64,000 nucleotides of DNA from Brevundimonas vesicularis (GCF_027886425.1 NZ_CP115671.1:1798001-1862000), one strand, 5' to 3'; positions 15,567 to 25,645 are shown, numbered from the stretch's first letter. The notes: generated by a model not told the origin, from the sequence alone. Made by a program: numbers and translations.

Positions 15567-18500
15567 TGGACGCCAAGGTCGAATACCGAACCGACGCCGA
15601 CTTGGGCGGCGCGCCCGAGGGGTTGGACGCGCTGATCGTCGCAGAACGGATCAAGGCCGGCGGCGGTATCGGCCTGTTCGTCGCACGCGATTTTCAGAGG
15701 TCGGGCAGCTTCGTTCAGGCGTTTCAGTTCTTCTCGAAAGATATTGAAGTCCTGGATTATCCGGCGTGGGATTGTCTGCCCTATGACCGACTGAGCCCCA
15801 CGGCGGGAATCGCCGCGCAGCGCATGGCGACGCTGACGCGACTGGCGATGCGCAAGCCCGGCGATGCGCCGGTTCTGGTCGTGACGACGGTGTCGGCGGC
15901 CATGCAACGCACCCCGCCCAAGTCGGTCACGACACAGGCCGGGTTCGAAACTAAGGTCGGACGCGATCTCGATATCCAGGCGCTGGAGCGCTATTTCGCC
16001 GCCAACGGCTATGTCCGCGCCTCGACCGTGTCGGAGCGCGGCGAGTTCGCGGTGCGCGGCGGGGTCGTCGACGTCTATCCGCCTGGCTTCGAGGAGCCGG
16101 TCCGGCTGGACATGTTCGGATCCGAGCTGGAATCGATCCGCACCTTCGATCCCGAAACGCAGCGGTCGACCGGCCAGATGACGTCCGTGTCCCTCGCGCC
16201 GGTGTCGGAGGCGCTGCTGGATGCGGCGGCCATCTCGCGGTTCCGCACCGGCTATCTGAAACTGTTCGGCGCGCCGGGCGACGACCCGCTGTATGCGACG
16301 ATCAGCGAGGGCGCGCGGCGTCAGGGCATGGAGCAGTGGCTGCCGCTGTTTTATGAGACCCTGGACAGTCTGTTCGACTATCTGCCGGACGACGCGGCGA
16401 TCTTCCTAGACAATCAGGTCGAGACGGCCCGCGCCGAGCGATGGGATCTGATCGCGGACGCCTATGACGCGCGCGCCGAGGCGGCCAAGGCCAAAGGACA
16501 GGCCAGCGCCAATCGCGCCTTGCCGCCCAAGCGGCTCTATCTGGACGCCGGCGACTGGAACCAGGCGCTGGCGGGTCGCACCGTGCGTCGCTTCACGCCC
16601 TTCTCCACGGGTGGCGAGGACGCCGGCGGACGTTTGGGCCGGACCTTCGCCGCCGAGCGGGCGCAGGACAGCGTCAATCTGTTCGAGGCGGTGGCGGCCC
16701 ATGCGGCGGCGCTGAAGGCCGAGGGCAAGCGGGTGCTGTTCGCCTCCTGGACCGAAGGATCGTCGGAGCGGTTGGCGACCATGCTGGCCGACCACGGGCT
16801 GGATCACATCGTCGCCGTGCGCGACTGGGCCGATGTTCAGGCGGCCCCGAAAGACCTCTATCTGCGCGGCGTCCTGCCGGTCGAGCACGGCTTTGTCACC
16901 GACGAGGTGGCGGTCATTTCCGAGACCGACATCTTGGGCGACCGTCTGGCGCGGCCCCGCAAGAAACGCCGCGCCTCGAACTTCCTGGCGGAGGCGTCGG
17001 CCCTGACGACGGGTGATCTGGTGGTTCACCTGGATCACGGGATCGGTCGCTACGAAGGGCTGAAGACGCTGGAAATCCAGCAGGCCCCGCACGACTGTCT
17101 AGAGCTGTTCTACGCCGGTGAGAGCAAACTTTATCTGCCGGTTGAAAACATTGACCTTCTGACCCGATACGGCTCGGACTCCGAGGGCGTCCAACTGGAC
17201 AAGTTGGGCGGCGCAGGCTGGCAGGCGAGAAAGGCCAAGGCCAAGGAACGTCTGCGCGCGATGGCCGAGGGGCTGATTGCTCTGGCCGCCAAGCGGGCGC
17301 TGCGCGAGACCGATGCGGTCACGCCGCCGCCGGGTCTGTTCGCCGAGTTCTGCGCGCGCTTCCCCTACGAGGAAACCGACGATCAGCTGAACGCCATCGG
17401 CGATGTGCTGGAAGATCTGGGCAAGGGCACGCCGATGGATCGCCTGATCTGCGGCGATGTCGGCTTCGGCAAGACCGAGGTGGCGCTGAGGGCCGCCTTC
17501 GTCGTCGCCATGACGGGGCAGCAGGTGGCGATCGTCGCGCCGACGACCCTGCTGGCGCGCCAGCACTACAAGACCTTCACCGAACGCTTCGCCGGCTGGC
17601 CGATCAAGGTGCGTCAGTTGTCGCGGATGGTGGGGTCCAAGGAGGCGGCGGAGACGCGCGCGGGGCTGAAGGACGGCTCGGTCGAGATCGTCGTCGGCAC
17701 CCATGCGGTGCTGAGCGAACAGGTCGGCTTCCGCGACCTGGGCCTGGTCATCGTCGATGAGGAGCAGCACTTCGGCGTCAAGCACAAGGAGAAGCTGAAG
17801 ACGCTGCGCGCCGACGTGCATCTCTTGACCCTGACCGCCACGCCGATCCCGCGCACGCTTCAGATGGCGCTGTCGGGCATCCGCGAGATGTCGATCATCG
17901 CCACCCCGCCGGTCGATCGTCTGGCAGTGCGGACCTATGTCACGCCGTGGGATCCGGTGCTGGTGCGCGAGGCCTTGCTGCGCGAGAAATATCGCGGGGG
18001 TCAGGCCTACTACGTCGCGCCGCGCCTGAAGGACCTGCCCGCCATCGAGAAATTCCTGCGCGAACAGGTCCCCGAGGTGAAGTTCGTCGTCGGTCACGGC
18101 CAGATGAGTGCGACCCAGCTGGAAGAGGTGATGAGCGCCTTCTACGACGGGGAATATGACGTCCTGGTCTCCACCACGATCGTCGAGAGCGGGTTGGACA
18201 TTCCGACGGCGAATACGCTGATCGTGCACCGCGCCGACATGTTCGGCCTGGCGCAACTGTATCAAATCCGGGGGCGAGTCGGACGGTCCAAGGCGCGAGC
18301 CTTCGCCTATCTGACCACCGATGCGGTCAAGCCGATGACCTTGTCAGCCGAGCGGCGGTTGCAGGTTCTGCAGTCGCTGGACAATCTGGGCGCCGGCTTC
18401 CAGCTGGCCAGCCACGATCTGGATCAGCGCGGCGGCGGCAATCTGCTGGGCGACGAACAGTCGGGCCACATCCGCGAGGTCGGCGTCGAACTGTACCAGC

Positions 18501-19015
18501 AGATGCTGGAAGACGCCGTGGCGGAGTTGCGCGAGAAGGGCGAGGGACAGGCCGTGGATCGTGGTTGGTCGCCGTCGATCAATGTCGGTGCTTCTGTCCT
18601 CATTCCAGAAGATTACGTGCCAGACCTGAACGTGCGTCTCAGCCTCTATCGCCGTCTTTCCGACGCCGAACAGGCCGAGGATCGTGAAGCCTTGGCCGCC
18701 GAACTGATCGACCGTTTCGGCCCCTTGCCGGATGAGGCGCAGCAGTTGCTGAAGATCGTCGGCATCAAGTCGAACTGCCGTAAGGCCTGCATCGAGAAGA
18801 TCGACATCGGGCCGCGCGGCGCGGTGCTGACGTTGCGCGACAACAGCTTCCCCAATCCGGCGGGACTGGTCGGGCTGATCCAGAAGAACCACGCCTTCTG
18901 GAAGATTCGGCCGGATCAGAAGATCGTCGTTTCAGGCGATTGGCCGACGGCGGAAGAGCGATTGAAGGTGGCCGAACGGATCACCGCCGATCTGGCGCGG
19001 GTGGCGGGGGCGTAA
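15566..19015 (+). CDS. mfd: Transcription-repair coupling factor Mfd
   Basis: Mfd removes RNA polymerase stalled at lesions and recruits UvrA. The 1149-residue protein shows the UvrB-like N-terminal module, the RNA-polymerase interaction domain (GDLVVHLDHGIGRYEG near residue 490), the translocase with GDVGFGKTEVALRAAF (Walker A), DEEQHFGVKHKEK (DEEQ box), LTATPIPRTLQMA and IRGRVGRSKARAFAY, and the C-terminal TRCF domain from about residue 990. Full length with no interruption. Confidence 0.97.
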   Translation: MDAKVEYRTDADLGGAPEGLDALIVAERIKAGGGIGLFVARDFQRSGSFVQAFQFFSKDIEVLDYPAWDCLPYDRLSPTAGIAAQRMATLTRLAMRKPGDAPVLVVTTVSAAMQRTPPKSVTTQAGFETKVGRDLDIQALERYFAANGYVRASTVSERGEFAVRGGVVDVYPPGFEEPVRLDMFGSELESIRTFDPETQRSTGQMTSVSLAPVSEALLDAAAISRFRTGYLKLFGAPGDDPLYATISEGARRQGMEQWLPLFYETLDSLFDYLPDDAAIFLDNQVETARAERWDLIADAYDARAEAAKAKGQASANRALPPKRLYLDAGDWNQALAGRTVRRFTPFSTGGEDAGGRLGRTFAAERAQDSVNLFEAVAAHAAALKAEGKRVLFASWTEGSSERLATMLADHGLDHIVAVRDWADVQAAPKDLYLRGVLPVEHGFVTDEVAVISETDILGDRLARPRKKRRASNFLAEASALTTGDLVVHLDHGIGRYEGLKTLEIQQAPHDCLELFYAGESKLYLPVENIDLLTRYGSDSEGVQLDKLGGAGWQARKAKAKERLRAMAEGLIALAAKRALRETDAVTPPPGLFAEFCARFPYEETDDQLNAIGDVLEDLGKGTPMDRLICGDVGFGKTEVALRAAFVVAMTGQQVAIVAPTTLLARQHYKTFTERFAGWPIKVRQLSRMVGSKEAAETRAGLKDGSVEIVVGTHAVLSEQVGFRDLGLVIVDEEQHFGVKHKEKLKTLRADVHLLTLTATPIPRTLQMALSGIREMSIIATPPVDRLAVRTYVTPWDPVLVREALLREKYRGGQAYYVAPRLKDLPAIEKFLREQVPEVKFVVGHGQMSATQLEEVMSAFYDGEYDVLVSTTIVESGLDIPTANTLIVHRADMFGLAQLYQIRGRVGRSKARAFAYLTTDAVKPMTLSAERRLQVLQSLDNLGAGFQLASHDLDQRGGGNLLGDEQSGHIREVGVELYQQMLEDAVAELREKGEGQAVDRGWSPSINVGASVLIPEDYVPDLNVRLSLYRRLSDAEQAEDREALAAELIDRFGPLPDEAQQLLKIVGIKSNCRKACIEKIDIGPRGAVLTLRDNSFPNPAGLVGLIQKNHAFWKIRPDQKIVVSGDWPTAEERLKVAERITADLARVAGA

Positions 19016-19021
19016 AGCCCC

Positions 19022-20359
19022 TCAGCGCGTCTTTTCGAACAGGTCGGCCGAAGCGCGTTCCAAAAGGGCGGCGGCGCTTTCGTCGGGACGCATCTCGGCG
19101 GCGCCGACGTCGAACTCGGCGACGAACGGCGACCGGTCCGGGCCGGCGTCGAAGGCGGTGCAGCCGATCACGGCGGCGATTCGTTCTGCGGCCAGACGCG
19201 CCGGTTCAGCGTGGGTCGCCGGCAGGGCCAGGGCGAAGACCTCCTTGGCCAAGCGGGCAGGGGTGTCCTCGACACGGACAAGGCGCGAAACCATGGCCCC
19301 GATCTGCGGCATGGCGCGATCCAGCCAACCGCCCTGACGCGCCCAGGTGACGGATTCGGTTTCGCGCACCCGCAGGACGCAGACGGAAAGCGGGCGCTTT
19401 CGCGCGCGCGAAGCCTCGGCGACACGACCCAGGTGGCTGGCGAAAAGTTCGGGCGTGAACAGGCCTGTTTCTGGGTCCATCACGTCCAGGCTGCGCACCG
19501 AGTCCAACGTCTTGCGAATGCCCAGATGAATGCGGTGCGCGCCGGCCAGGGCTAGGATCCGCTCGGCCGTTTCGCCCTCGGGCGTGTCGGCGGAGGCGAC
19601 GTCTGCGAAGCCGCGGTTGAACAGTTCAGCCAGGCTAATCTCGTTCCTGCCGCGCAGATAAAGCATCAGCGGAATATGATACAGGCGTGTGTTGCGCTTC
19701 ATGCCCGCCGCGATCGACAGGGCCGGCGCATGGTCTTCGGCGCCCCACAGAACGGCGGCGTCAAACGGGCTTTCGTGCAGATAGTCGAAGGCGGTGTAGG
19801 GCGTCGGCGCCGCGACCACCTCGACACCGGCCGCAGTCAGGGCGTTCGACAGGGCGAGAAAGCGGCGGTCCGCGACGCCGGCGGCCAGCACGCGCAAGGG
19901 ACCATCGTCGTCGGCCCTTTTGTCCAAGCCGACCCCGCGCGTGGCGAAGGTGGTGACGCGCAGCCGATATTCCTCCTCGGCGATGGCGGCCCGGCCCAGT
20001 TGCTCCAGACGCAAGGCGGCCTGGGCCGGATGCGGCGGCGTGGACATGGTCAGATCCGCGCCCTTCACCGAATCAGGGCGGGCGCCGATGACCACGATGG
20101 GCAGGCGACGCGGCTCGGCGGCGGCGCGAAGGCGAGACGCCACATCGGCGTCGAAGGTGTTGATGTCGATGACGGCGGCTTCGAGCGGAAAGTCCTGAAG
20201 CGTCATCTCGGCGGAGACGACGTCGCGGGCGGTCACCGTCGTCCAGCCCAGCGCATCCAGACCCGCAGCGAGCGGCCCGATCCGGCCATCGTCAGCCGCC
20301 AGGATCAATACGCGCGCGTCGAAAGCCAAGCCGATCGTCTCCAAAGGTCGCCGCGCCAA
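19022..20359 (-). CDS. popA: PopA-like degenerate GGDEF c-di-GMP receptor with two REC-like domains
   Basis: The 445-residue protein has two receiver-like domains (about 15-130, with a candidate Asp in AAVIDINTF; and 155-275, where the phosphoacceptor position reads AAVLWGA) and a GGDEF-like domain starting LDVMDPETGLFTPELF. The active-site stretch aligns as RVED-x5-AKEVF (residues 362-375) with the PleD pattern RxxD-x5-GGEEF: the inhibitory c-di-GMP site is kept and the catalytic loop is lost. This is the layout of Caulobacter PopA, which binds c-di-GMP and delivers CtrA to ClpXP. Assignment is by these features, without alignment to PopA itself. Confidence 0.75.
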   Translation of the reverse strand: MARRPLETIGLAFDARVLILAADDGRIGPLAAGLDALGWTTVTARDVVSAEMTLQDFPLEAAVIDINTFDADVASRLRAAAEPRRLPIVVIGARPDSVKGADLTMSTPPHPAQAALRLEQLGRAAIAEEEYRLRVTTFATRGVGLDKRADDDGPLRVLAAGVADRRFLALSNALTAAGVEVVAAPTPYTAFDYLHESPFDAAVLWGAEDHAPALSIAAGMKRNTRLYHIPLMLYLRGRNEISLAELFNRGFADVASADTPEGETAERILALAGAHRIHLGIRKTLDSVRSLDVMDPETGLFTPELFASHLGRVAEASRARKRPLSVCVLRVRETESVTWARQGGWLDRAMPQIGAMVSRLVRVEDTPARLAKEVFALALPATHAEPARLAAERIAAVIGCTAFDAGPDRSPFVAEFDVGAAEMRPDESAAALLERASADLFEKTR

Positions 20360-20518
20360 TAGCCGGCGGGAAACGCGCGGACCATAGCGACGAGGGTGTT
20401 AAGGATGCAATGTCGTCGGGCCAAAGGGATGCGGCCGGATCGCGAATGATCGTCCTCACGCGGATGAGACTTTCGCCACAGACGAATTCCGCTAGGTTCC
20501 GCCGCTTGTGCAACGGTT

Positions 20519-21475
20519 GTGGGGACCGATTTGAGTGAGCAACTGACACGGTCGGTCCTGAAAGCGCCCGGGTTCTGGGGCGGGCTGGCCGTGCGAGCGT
20601 TTACCCGCAGCTGGGGGCGCGACGTCATGCTCTATACGGGCGGCGTGTCCTTCTTCGCCCTGTTGGCCGTGTTTCCGGCGATCGCCATCCTGATCGGCTT
20701 TTACAAGCTGGGTCTGTCGATCAGCGAAGTCAGCGCCCAGGCGACCGCCTTGTCGGACCTTCTGCCCAAGGCGGCGCAGACCATTTTCCAGGGCGAGATC
20801 ACGCGTTTGAGCAATGCGTCGGCGCGGACGGTTTCCGCTCAGAGCGCCTTCGCCCTGTTCGTCGGCGCCTATGCCGCGCATCGAGGTTTCAAGGCCTTGT
20901 TGGCGGGTTTGAACCTGATCCATGACGAGACCGAGCCGCACGGCTTCTTCAAGTTCAATCTGCTGGCCTTCTTCGTGGCGATCTTCGCCTTTGCGCTGTT
21001 CACGGTCGTGTCGGGCGCGGTCGTGACGGTACGCATCATGGCGCATGCGTCGTCGTCGGCCGCGGGCCTGACCGGGCGCAGCGGCATGGCGCCGCTGGAC
21101 GCCTTCCTGCCCGCCATCGGTTTGGTGATCGGACTGACGCTGCTTTACCGCTACGCCATGAGCCACAGGGCGCCGGTCGCCTGGCTGCCGGCGACGGCGG
21201 GCGGTCTGGTGGCGACGCTGATGTCGGTGGTCTCGTCATGGTTGTGCGCCATCTATGTCGAGCAGATCGCGCCGCTGGGGGCCACCTATGGATCGGTCGG
21301 CGCCGTGGTGGTGCTGCTGATCTGGCTGTCGTGGAACGTCAACGCCATCTTCTACGGCGGAGCGTTCGCCACCGAGATGGAACTGGCGGCCAAGGCGCGC
21401 GCGATCGCCGACACGCCGCCGGCCGATGTCGTCAATCTGTCGGAGCGTCGGGCCGGGCGCCGGTCTCGATCGTAA
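20519..21475 (+). CDS. YihY/BrkB (UPF0761) family inner membrane protein
   Basis: The 318-residue protein has about six hydrophobic segments and family text: YTGGVSFFALLAVFPAIAIL at residues 39-58, then FGLMSAYAAHRGF-like ALFVGAYAAHRGFKALLAGL, and GATYGSVGAVVVLLIWLSWN near the end. Family members were once called RNase BN, but the actual role is unknown. GTG 20519 is the longest start; TTG 20531 is also possible. Its last 44 bases overlap tusA, encoded on the other strand. Confidence 0.88.
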   Translation: MGTDLSEQLTRSVLKAPGFWGGLAVRAFTRSWGRDVMLYTGGVSFFALLAVFPAIAILIGFYKLGLSISEVSAQATALSDLLPKAAQTIFQGEITRLSNASARTVSAQSAFALFVGAYAAHRGFKALLAGLNLIHDETEPHGFFKFNLLAFFVAIFAFALFTVVSGAVVTVRIMAHASSSAAGLTGRSGMAPLDAFLPAIGLVIGLTLLYRYAMSHRAPVAWLPATAGGLVATLMSVVSSWLCAIYVEQIAPLGATYGSVGAVVVLLIWLSWNVNAIFYGGAFATEMELAAKARAIADTPPADVVNLSERRAGRRSRS

Positions 21476-21683
21476 TGTGAAGAAGGCCGTCGGCGTCCTC
21501 GATCTCGAGCACGCGCCCGCCTTTTTGAGACATCAGAAACGGCACGTCGATCCGGGCCATCGGGTCGGTGGCCAGCAGCACGATCCGCGCGCCGGGCGAG
21601 GCGTTTTCCATCGCCTTCATCAGCTTCAGGCTTGGAACGGGGCAGCGGTGACCCCTGGCGTCGATAACGACAGGGCCGCTCAC
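21432..21683 (-). CDS. tusA: TusA-family sulfurtransferase
   Basis: This 83-residue protein has DARGHRCPVPSLKLMKAM with the CPxP motif whose Cys (residue 14) carries persulfide sulfur, and ATDPMARIDVPFLM typical of the SirA/TusA fold. It would pass sulfur to tRNA or cofactor pathways. It is translated after pncC on the minus strand with a 4-base overlap. Confidence 0.88.
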   Translation of the reverse strand: MSGPVVIDARGHRCPVPSLKLMKAMENASPGARIVLLATDPMARIDVPFLMSQKGGRVLEIEDADGLLHITIETGARPDAPTD

Positions 21684-22168
21684 GCGAGCCGATCCGCCAG
21701 CATTTCCAACGCCACGCGAACGCTGGCTTGGCGGATTCCATCGCGGCCGAGGTCGCCAAATCGCTCGACGCGGTGAATGACGCCTTGTGGACCTGACGCC
21801 GCGAAGTGGACCAGACCCACGGGCTTATCGACCGATCCGCCGCCCGGTCCAGCCACCCCTGTCACGGACACCGAGACGGAGGCCCGCGAGTGTTTGACCG
21901 CGCCCTCAGCCATCGCCACTGCGACCGCTTGCGACACGGCGCCGTGGTCGGACAGGATTTTTACCGACACGCCCAACAACTCGGCCTTGGCCTCGTTGCT
22001 GTAGGTGACGAAGCCGCGATCCAGGACCGCTGACGAACCGGGGATGGCTGTGATCGCAGCGGACACCAAACCGCCGGTGCAGCTTTCGGCCGTCGCCAGC
22101 ATCAGACCGCGTTCGCTGGCCGTTGCGACAATCTGTTGCGCCAGCTGCGCGATATCTTGGGAAAACAT
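21680..22168 (-). CDS. pncC: Nicotinamide-nucleotide amidase (CinA C-terminal domain)
   Basis: The enzyme deamidates NMN in the pyridine nucleotide cycle. Start ATG at 22166-22168 gives MFSQDIAQLAQQIV and 162 residues; a longer frame to 22294 crosses the divergent gene. Motifs: LATAESCTGGLVSAAIT, LDRGFVTYSNEAKAELLGV, VSVTGVAGPGG and VGLVHFA, all typical. Only the CinA C-terminal domain is present. Confidence 0.93.
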   Translation of the reverse strand: MFSQDIAQLAQQIVATASERGLMLATAESCTGGLVSAAITAIPGSSAVLDRGFVTYSNEAKAELLGVSVKILSDHGAVSQAVAVAMAEGAVKHSRASVSVSVTGVAGPGGGSVDKPVGLVHFAASGPQGVIHRVERFGDLGRDGIRQASVRVALEMLADRLA

Positions 22169-22208
22169 GGTCTTTTCATAGGCCGCGAACCCCGCTCTAA
22201 CCAGAGGC

Positions 22209-24497
22209 ATGACCGAGGCTGTCGATCCATTACGCCCCGCCGCCCCGACATCGGATCGCATCGCGCCGATCCTGTTCGCCGTCGCCATCTTCACATCGGC
22301 CTGTCTGGTCTTCGTCGTTCAACCGATGGCGGCCAAGCTGCTGTTGCCGACGCTGGGCGGATCGCCTTCGGTGTGGAACGCGTCGATGGTGTTCTTCCAG
22401 ACCGCGCTGCTCGCTGGATATGGCTATGCGCACCTGCTGCAACGTTTGGCGACGATGCGGGCGCAGGTCGGGGTTCACCTGGGCCTGCTGATCGTGGCGG
22501 CGTTTTTCCTGCCCCTGCAGATCAGCGGCCTGTTGGGGGATCCCGATCCGTCCCAACCGGCGATGTGGCTGCTGGCGACGCTGGCGGTGTCCATCGGCGC
22601 GCCGTTCGCTGTGCTGTCGGCGACTGCGCCGCTGCTTCAGGCCTGGTATGCGCGCGTGCGGGCCGGACATGCAGACGGCCAGAACCCCTACGTTCTCTAT
22701 GCCGCCTCGAACCTGGGCAGCTTCTTGGCCCTGCTGGCCTATCCGGTCGTGATCGAGCCGCTGGCCAGCCTGTCGGATCAGCGCCTGGGCTGGAGCGTCG
22801 GCTATGGGCTGTTCGTGGTGATGGTCGTGGGGCTGGGCGTTCAGGTCTGGCGACGACGCGAGATTGGAACGGCGGAGCCCGCGCCACTTGAGGCCAGCCC
22901 GCCGATTGCTTGGCGCGAAAAGGGGATGCTGGTTCTGCTGGCCGCCGCACCGTCCAGTCTGATGCTGGGGGTGACGGCGCATCTGACGACGGATGTGGCT
23001 TCGGCGCCCTTTCTGTGGGTCATACCGCTCGCGCTCTATCTGCTGACGTTTGTCATCGCTTTCCAGACCCGGCCGGCTGTTTCGCCAGCCATCGGCCTTG
23101 GTTTGCAGGCGGCGGCGGCAGCGGCCTGCGCCGCCCTGATTGCGTTCCGGACAGGCGAATGGCTGCTGGTGTTCACCGTCAATTTGGCGGCCTTCTTCTT
23201 CACCGCGCTGATGTGTCACCAAAGGCTGGCGGCGCGGCGGCCGGCGCCGGATCGTCTGACCGAATTCTATCTGTTGCTGTCGCTGGGCGGCGTAGTCGGC
23301 GGACTGTTCAACGGCCTGATTGCGCCGGCCGTTTTCGACATGGTGTGGGAATATCCGCTGGTGCTGGTGGCGGCCGGATTGCTGCGGCCGTGGAGCCGTC
23401 GCGAGATCAGGCCGTGGGAGATCATCTGCTGCGTCGCCGGCGTGGTCATCGCCCTGATGGGGCCGCTGTCGATGGAGGCCGTCCGGTACGCACCGAACAT
23501 TCGCGCGGCCATCCCTGACGCTGAACTGGTGCGGATCGCGCAAGCCATCCTGGGGATCGCGACCCTGTTCGCCTTTTTGGTGCGCGATCGGGCGGTGATG
23601 TTCACGATCGTTTTGGCCGCCATCGTATGGTCCGGCTATCATCTGGCGCGCGGATATGACTGGGCCCTGTCGGAACGCAGCTTCTTTGGCGTGATGCGGG
23701 TGGCCAAGATCGACGATCCGCTGATGGGCGGGCCGGTCCATGTGCTAATGCACGGCACGACTTTGCATGGTGCCCAGGCCCAGGCGCCGTCGAACCGCTG
23801 TCAGCCCACGCTCTACTATGCGACCTCGACGCCGCTGGGGCAGGCGATGCTGCAGATGCAGGCGCGTCGGCTGGACGGCGCGCGCGTCGGCGTTGTGGGG
23901 CAGGGCTCGGGCGCCATGGCCGCCTACAAGCGCGCTCAGGACCAGCTGACCTTCTTCGAGATCGATCCGATGGTGGATCGGCTGTCGCGCGACCCGCAAT
24001 GGTTCAGCTTCATCAACGGCTGCGCCGACGGGCCGGTGCGGACGGTTCTGGGGGATGCGCGCCTAACGATGGATCGCGAGCCGGCAAGATCTTACGACCT
24101 GCTGGTCATCGACGCCTTCTCGTCCGACGCCGTGCCGACGCATCTGCTGACGGTCGAGGCGATCCGCGGCTATCTGCGGCTGCTGGCGCCCGACGGCGTC
24201 GTGGTGCTGCATCTGTCGAACCGGAACCTGGAGATCACCCTGCCGGCCGAGGCGGCGGCGCAGGTGCTGAAGGTCCCGCACCTGCACCAGGTGTATATCG
24301 GGCAGTCGGGCCAGGGCGACATGGCCGAGGCCTCGACCGAAGCGCTGCTGATCGGCAAGAGTCCGGCGGCGCTGGAGGGCTTCAGGGACGATGCGCGCTG
24401 GCGCAAGCTGTCGCCGACGACGGTGCGTCCTTGGACGGACGACTACGTCAATCTGTTCGGATCGCTGGTGCGTCAGATGAAGATGGCGGCGCGCTAG
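22209..24497 (+). CDS. Membrane-fused spermidine-synthase-like protein
   Basis: The 762-residue protein has an N-terminal membrane part of about 13 hydrophobic segments (ACLVFVVQPMAAKLLLPTLG and PSVWNASMVFFQTALLAGY are typical of fused MFS/spermidine synthases) and a C-terminal Rossmann methyltransferase-like domain (VGVVGQGSGAMAAY, FFEIDPMVDRL, YDLLVIDAFSSDAVPTHLLT). Catalytic polyamine-synthase residues cannot be confirmed, and family members lack a proven substrate. The TAG stop shares CTAG with the ispDF stop. Confidence 0.85.
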   Translation: MTEAVDPLRPAAPTSDRIAPILFAVAIFTSACLVFVVQPMAAKLLLPTLGGSPSVWNASMVFFQTALLAGYGYAHLLQRLATMRAQVGVHLGLLIVAAFFLPLQISGLLGDPDPSQPAMWLLATLAVSIGAPFAVLSATAPLLQAWYARVRAGHADGQNPYVLYAASNLGSFLALLAYPVVIEPLASLSDQRLGWSVGYGLFVVMVVGLGVQVWRRREIGTAEPAPLEASPPIAWREKGMLVLLAAAPSSLMLGVTAHLTTDVASAPFLWVIPLALYLLTFVIAFQTRPAVSPAIGLGLQAAAAAACAALIAFRTGEWLLVFTVNLAAFFFTALMCHQRLAARRPAPDRLTEFYLLLSLGGVVGGLFNGLIAPAVFDMVWEYPLVLVAAGLLRPWSRREIRPWEIICCVAGVVIALMGPLSMEAVRYAPNIRAAIPDAELVRIAQAILGIATLFAFLVRDRAVMFTIVLAAIVWSGYHLARGYDWALSERSFFGVMRVAKIDDPLMGGPVHVLMHGTTLHGAQAQAPSNRCQPTLYYATSTPLGQAMLQMQARRLDGARVGVVGQGSGAMAAYKRAQDQLTFFEIDPMVDRLSRDPQWFSFINGCADGPVRTVLGDARLTMDREPARSYDLLVIDAFSSDAVPTHLLTVEAIRGYLRLLAPDGVVVLHLSNRNLEITLPAEAAAQVLKVPHLHQVYIGQSGQGDMAEASTEALLIGKSPAALEGFRDDARWRKLSPTTVRPWTDDYVNLFGSLVRQMKMAAR

Positions 24498-25645
24498 GCG
24501 GCTGGCGTTTCCACAGTCGCCACGGCCTGGGCGGCCAAACCCTCGCCGCGTCCGGTGAAACCAAGCCCTTCGGTCGTGGTCGCCTTGACGCTGACGGCGT
24601 CGAGCGGAAGGTTCAGAAGCCCGGCGATCCGATCGCGCATGGCCTGGCGGTGCGGCTTCACCTTGGGTCGTTCGCAGATCAGGGTGACGTCGACGTTGAC
24701 GATGCGGCCGCCGCGCGCCGCGACCAGTTCGGCGGCATGGATCAGGAACTGGTCCGAGGAAGCGCCTTTCCATTTCGGATCCGTCGGCGGGAAATGGTCG
24801 CCGATGTCGCCCGCCGCGATGGCGCCCAGGATGGCGTCGGTCAGGGCGTGGAGACCGGCGTCGGCGTCGGAGTGGCCGATCAGCGTCTGATCGTGCGGCA
24901 CCTCGATCCCGCAAAGCCAGACGGACCCGCCCGGTCCCCAGCGATGCACGTCATAGCCGGACCCGATCCGGGTCTGATAACGCTGCGCTTGGGGCAGCAG
25001 AGCTTCGGCCATGGCGAAATCCTCGGGATAGGTCAGTTTCATCAGACGCGCATCGCCCTGAACCAGGGCCACCGCGCCGCCGTTGCGCTGCACGACGACG
25101 GCTTCGTCGGTCGGGACCTCGGCGTCCGACCAGGCGGCATAGGCGGTCTCGATCACGCCCCGGCGAAAGGCTTGAGGCGTCTGGGCGCGCCACAGACCGT
25201 CGCGATCAACCACGTCGGTCATGATTTCCGCCTCGCCACGCCGAAGGCTGTCGGCGACAGGCAGGGCGGGCAGGGCGCCGTCCGAAGTTTCAAGGGCCGA
25301 CAGTAGACGGTCGATGACGGCGGCGTTCAGCAGCGGGCGGGCGGCGTCATGGATCAGCACCGGCTGATCCGCTGGACAGGTCAGTGCCGCGAGACCAGCG
25401 CGGACCGAATCGGCGCGGGCGGCTCCACCGATGACGGCTTTCCAACGCGGCAAACCGGACAGCACCTCGGCCACACGCTCGACGGCGTCAGGGGCGATCA
25501 CGACGATCAGTTCGTCGGCGCCGGCGTTCAGCAAGGCCTCGGCAGACCAGCGCAGCACGGGCTTTCCGCCCAGGTTCCGCCACTGTTTGTCGCCGCCGGC
25601 GCGCGAGCCGGAACCGGCCGCGACGATGATGCCCGAAAATGTCAT
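24494..25645 (-). CDS. ispDF: Bifunctional IspDF (MEP pathway cytidylyltransferase and cyclodiphosphate synthase)
   Basis: The 383-residue fusion joins IspD (residues 1-220; IIVAAGSGSRAGGDKQW nucleotide loop, VLIHDAARP, TPQAFRR, TDEAVVVQ) to IspF (about 225-383; IGSGYDVHRWG, IGHSDADAGLHALTDAILGA with metal ligands, HFPPTDPKWKGASS, KATTTEGLGFTGRGEG). It catalyses two non-consecutive MEP steps towards isoprenoids. Fusion is common in alphaproteobacteria. Confidence 0.96.
   Translation of the reverse strand: MTFSGIIVAAGSGSRAGGDKQWRNLGGKPVLRWSAEALLNAGADELIVVIAPDAVERVAEVLSGLPRWKAVIGGAARADSVRAGLAALTCPADQPVLIHDAARPLLNAAVIDRLLSALETSDGALPALPVADSLRRGEAEIMTDVVDRDGLWRAQTPQAFRRGVIETAYAAWSDAEVPTDEAVVVQRNGGAVALVQGDARLMKLTYPEDFAMAEALLPQAQRYQTRIGSGYDVHRWGPGGSVWLCGIEVPHDQTLIGHSDADAGLHALTDAILGAIAAGDIGDHFPPTDPKWKGASSDQFLIHAAELVAARGGRIVNVDVTLICERPKVKPHRQAMRDRIAGLLNLPLDAVSVKATTTEGLGFTGRGEGLAAQAVATVETPAA

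Noticed and set aside
22230..23741. 503-aa minus-strand frame
   Set aside because: Antisense shadow of the membrane spermidine-synthase-like gene, rich in His/Gln/Arg.
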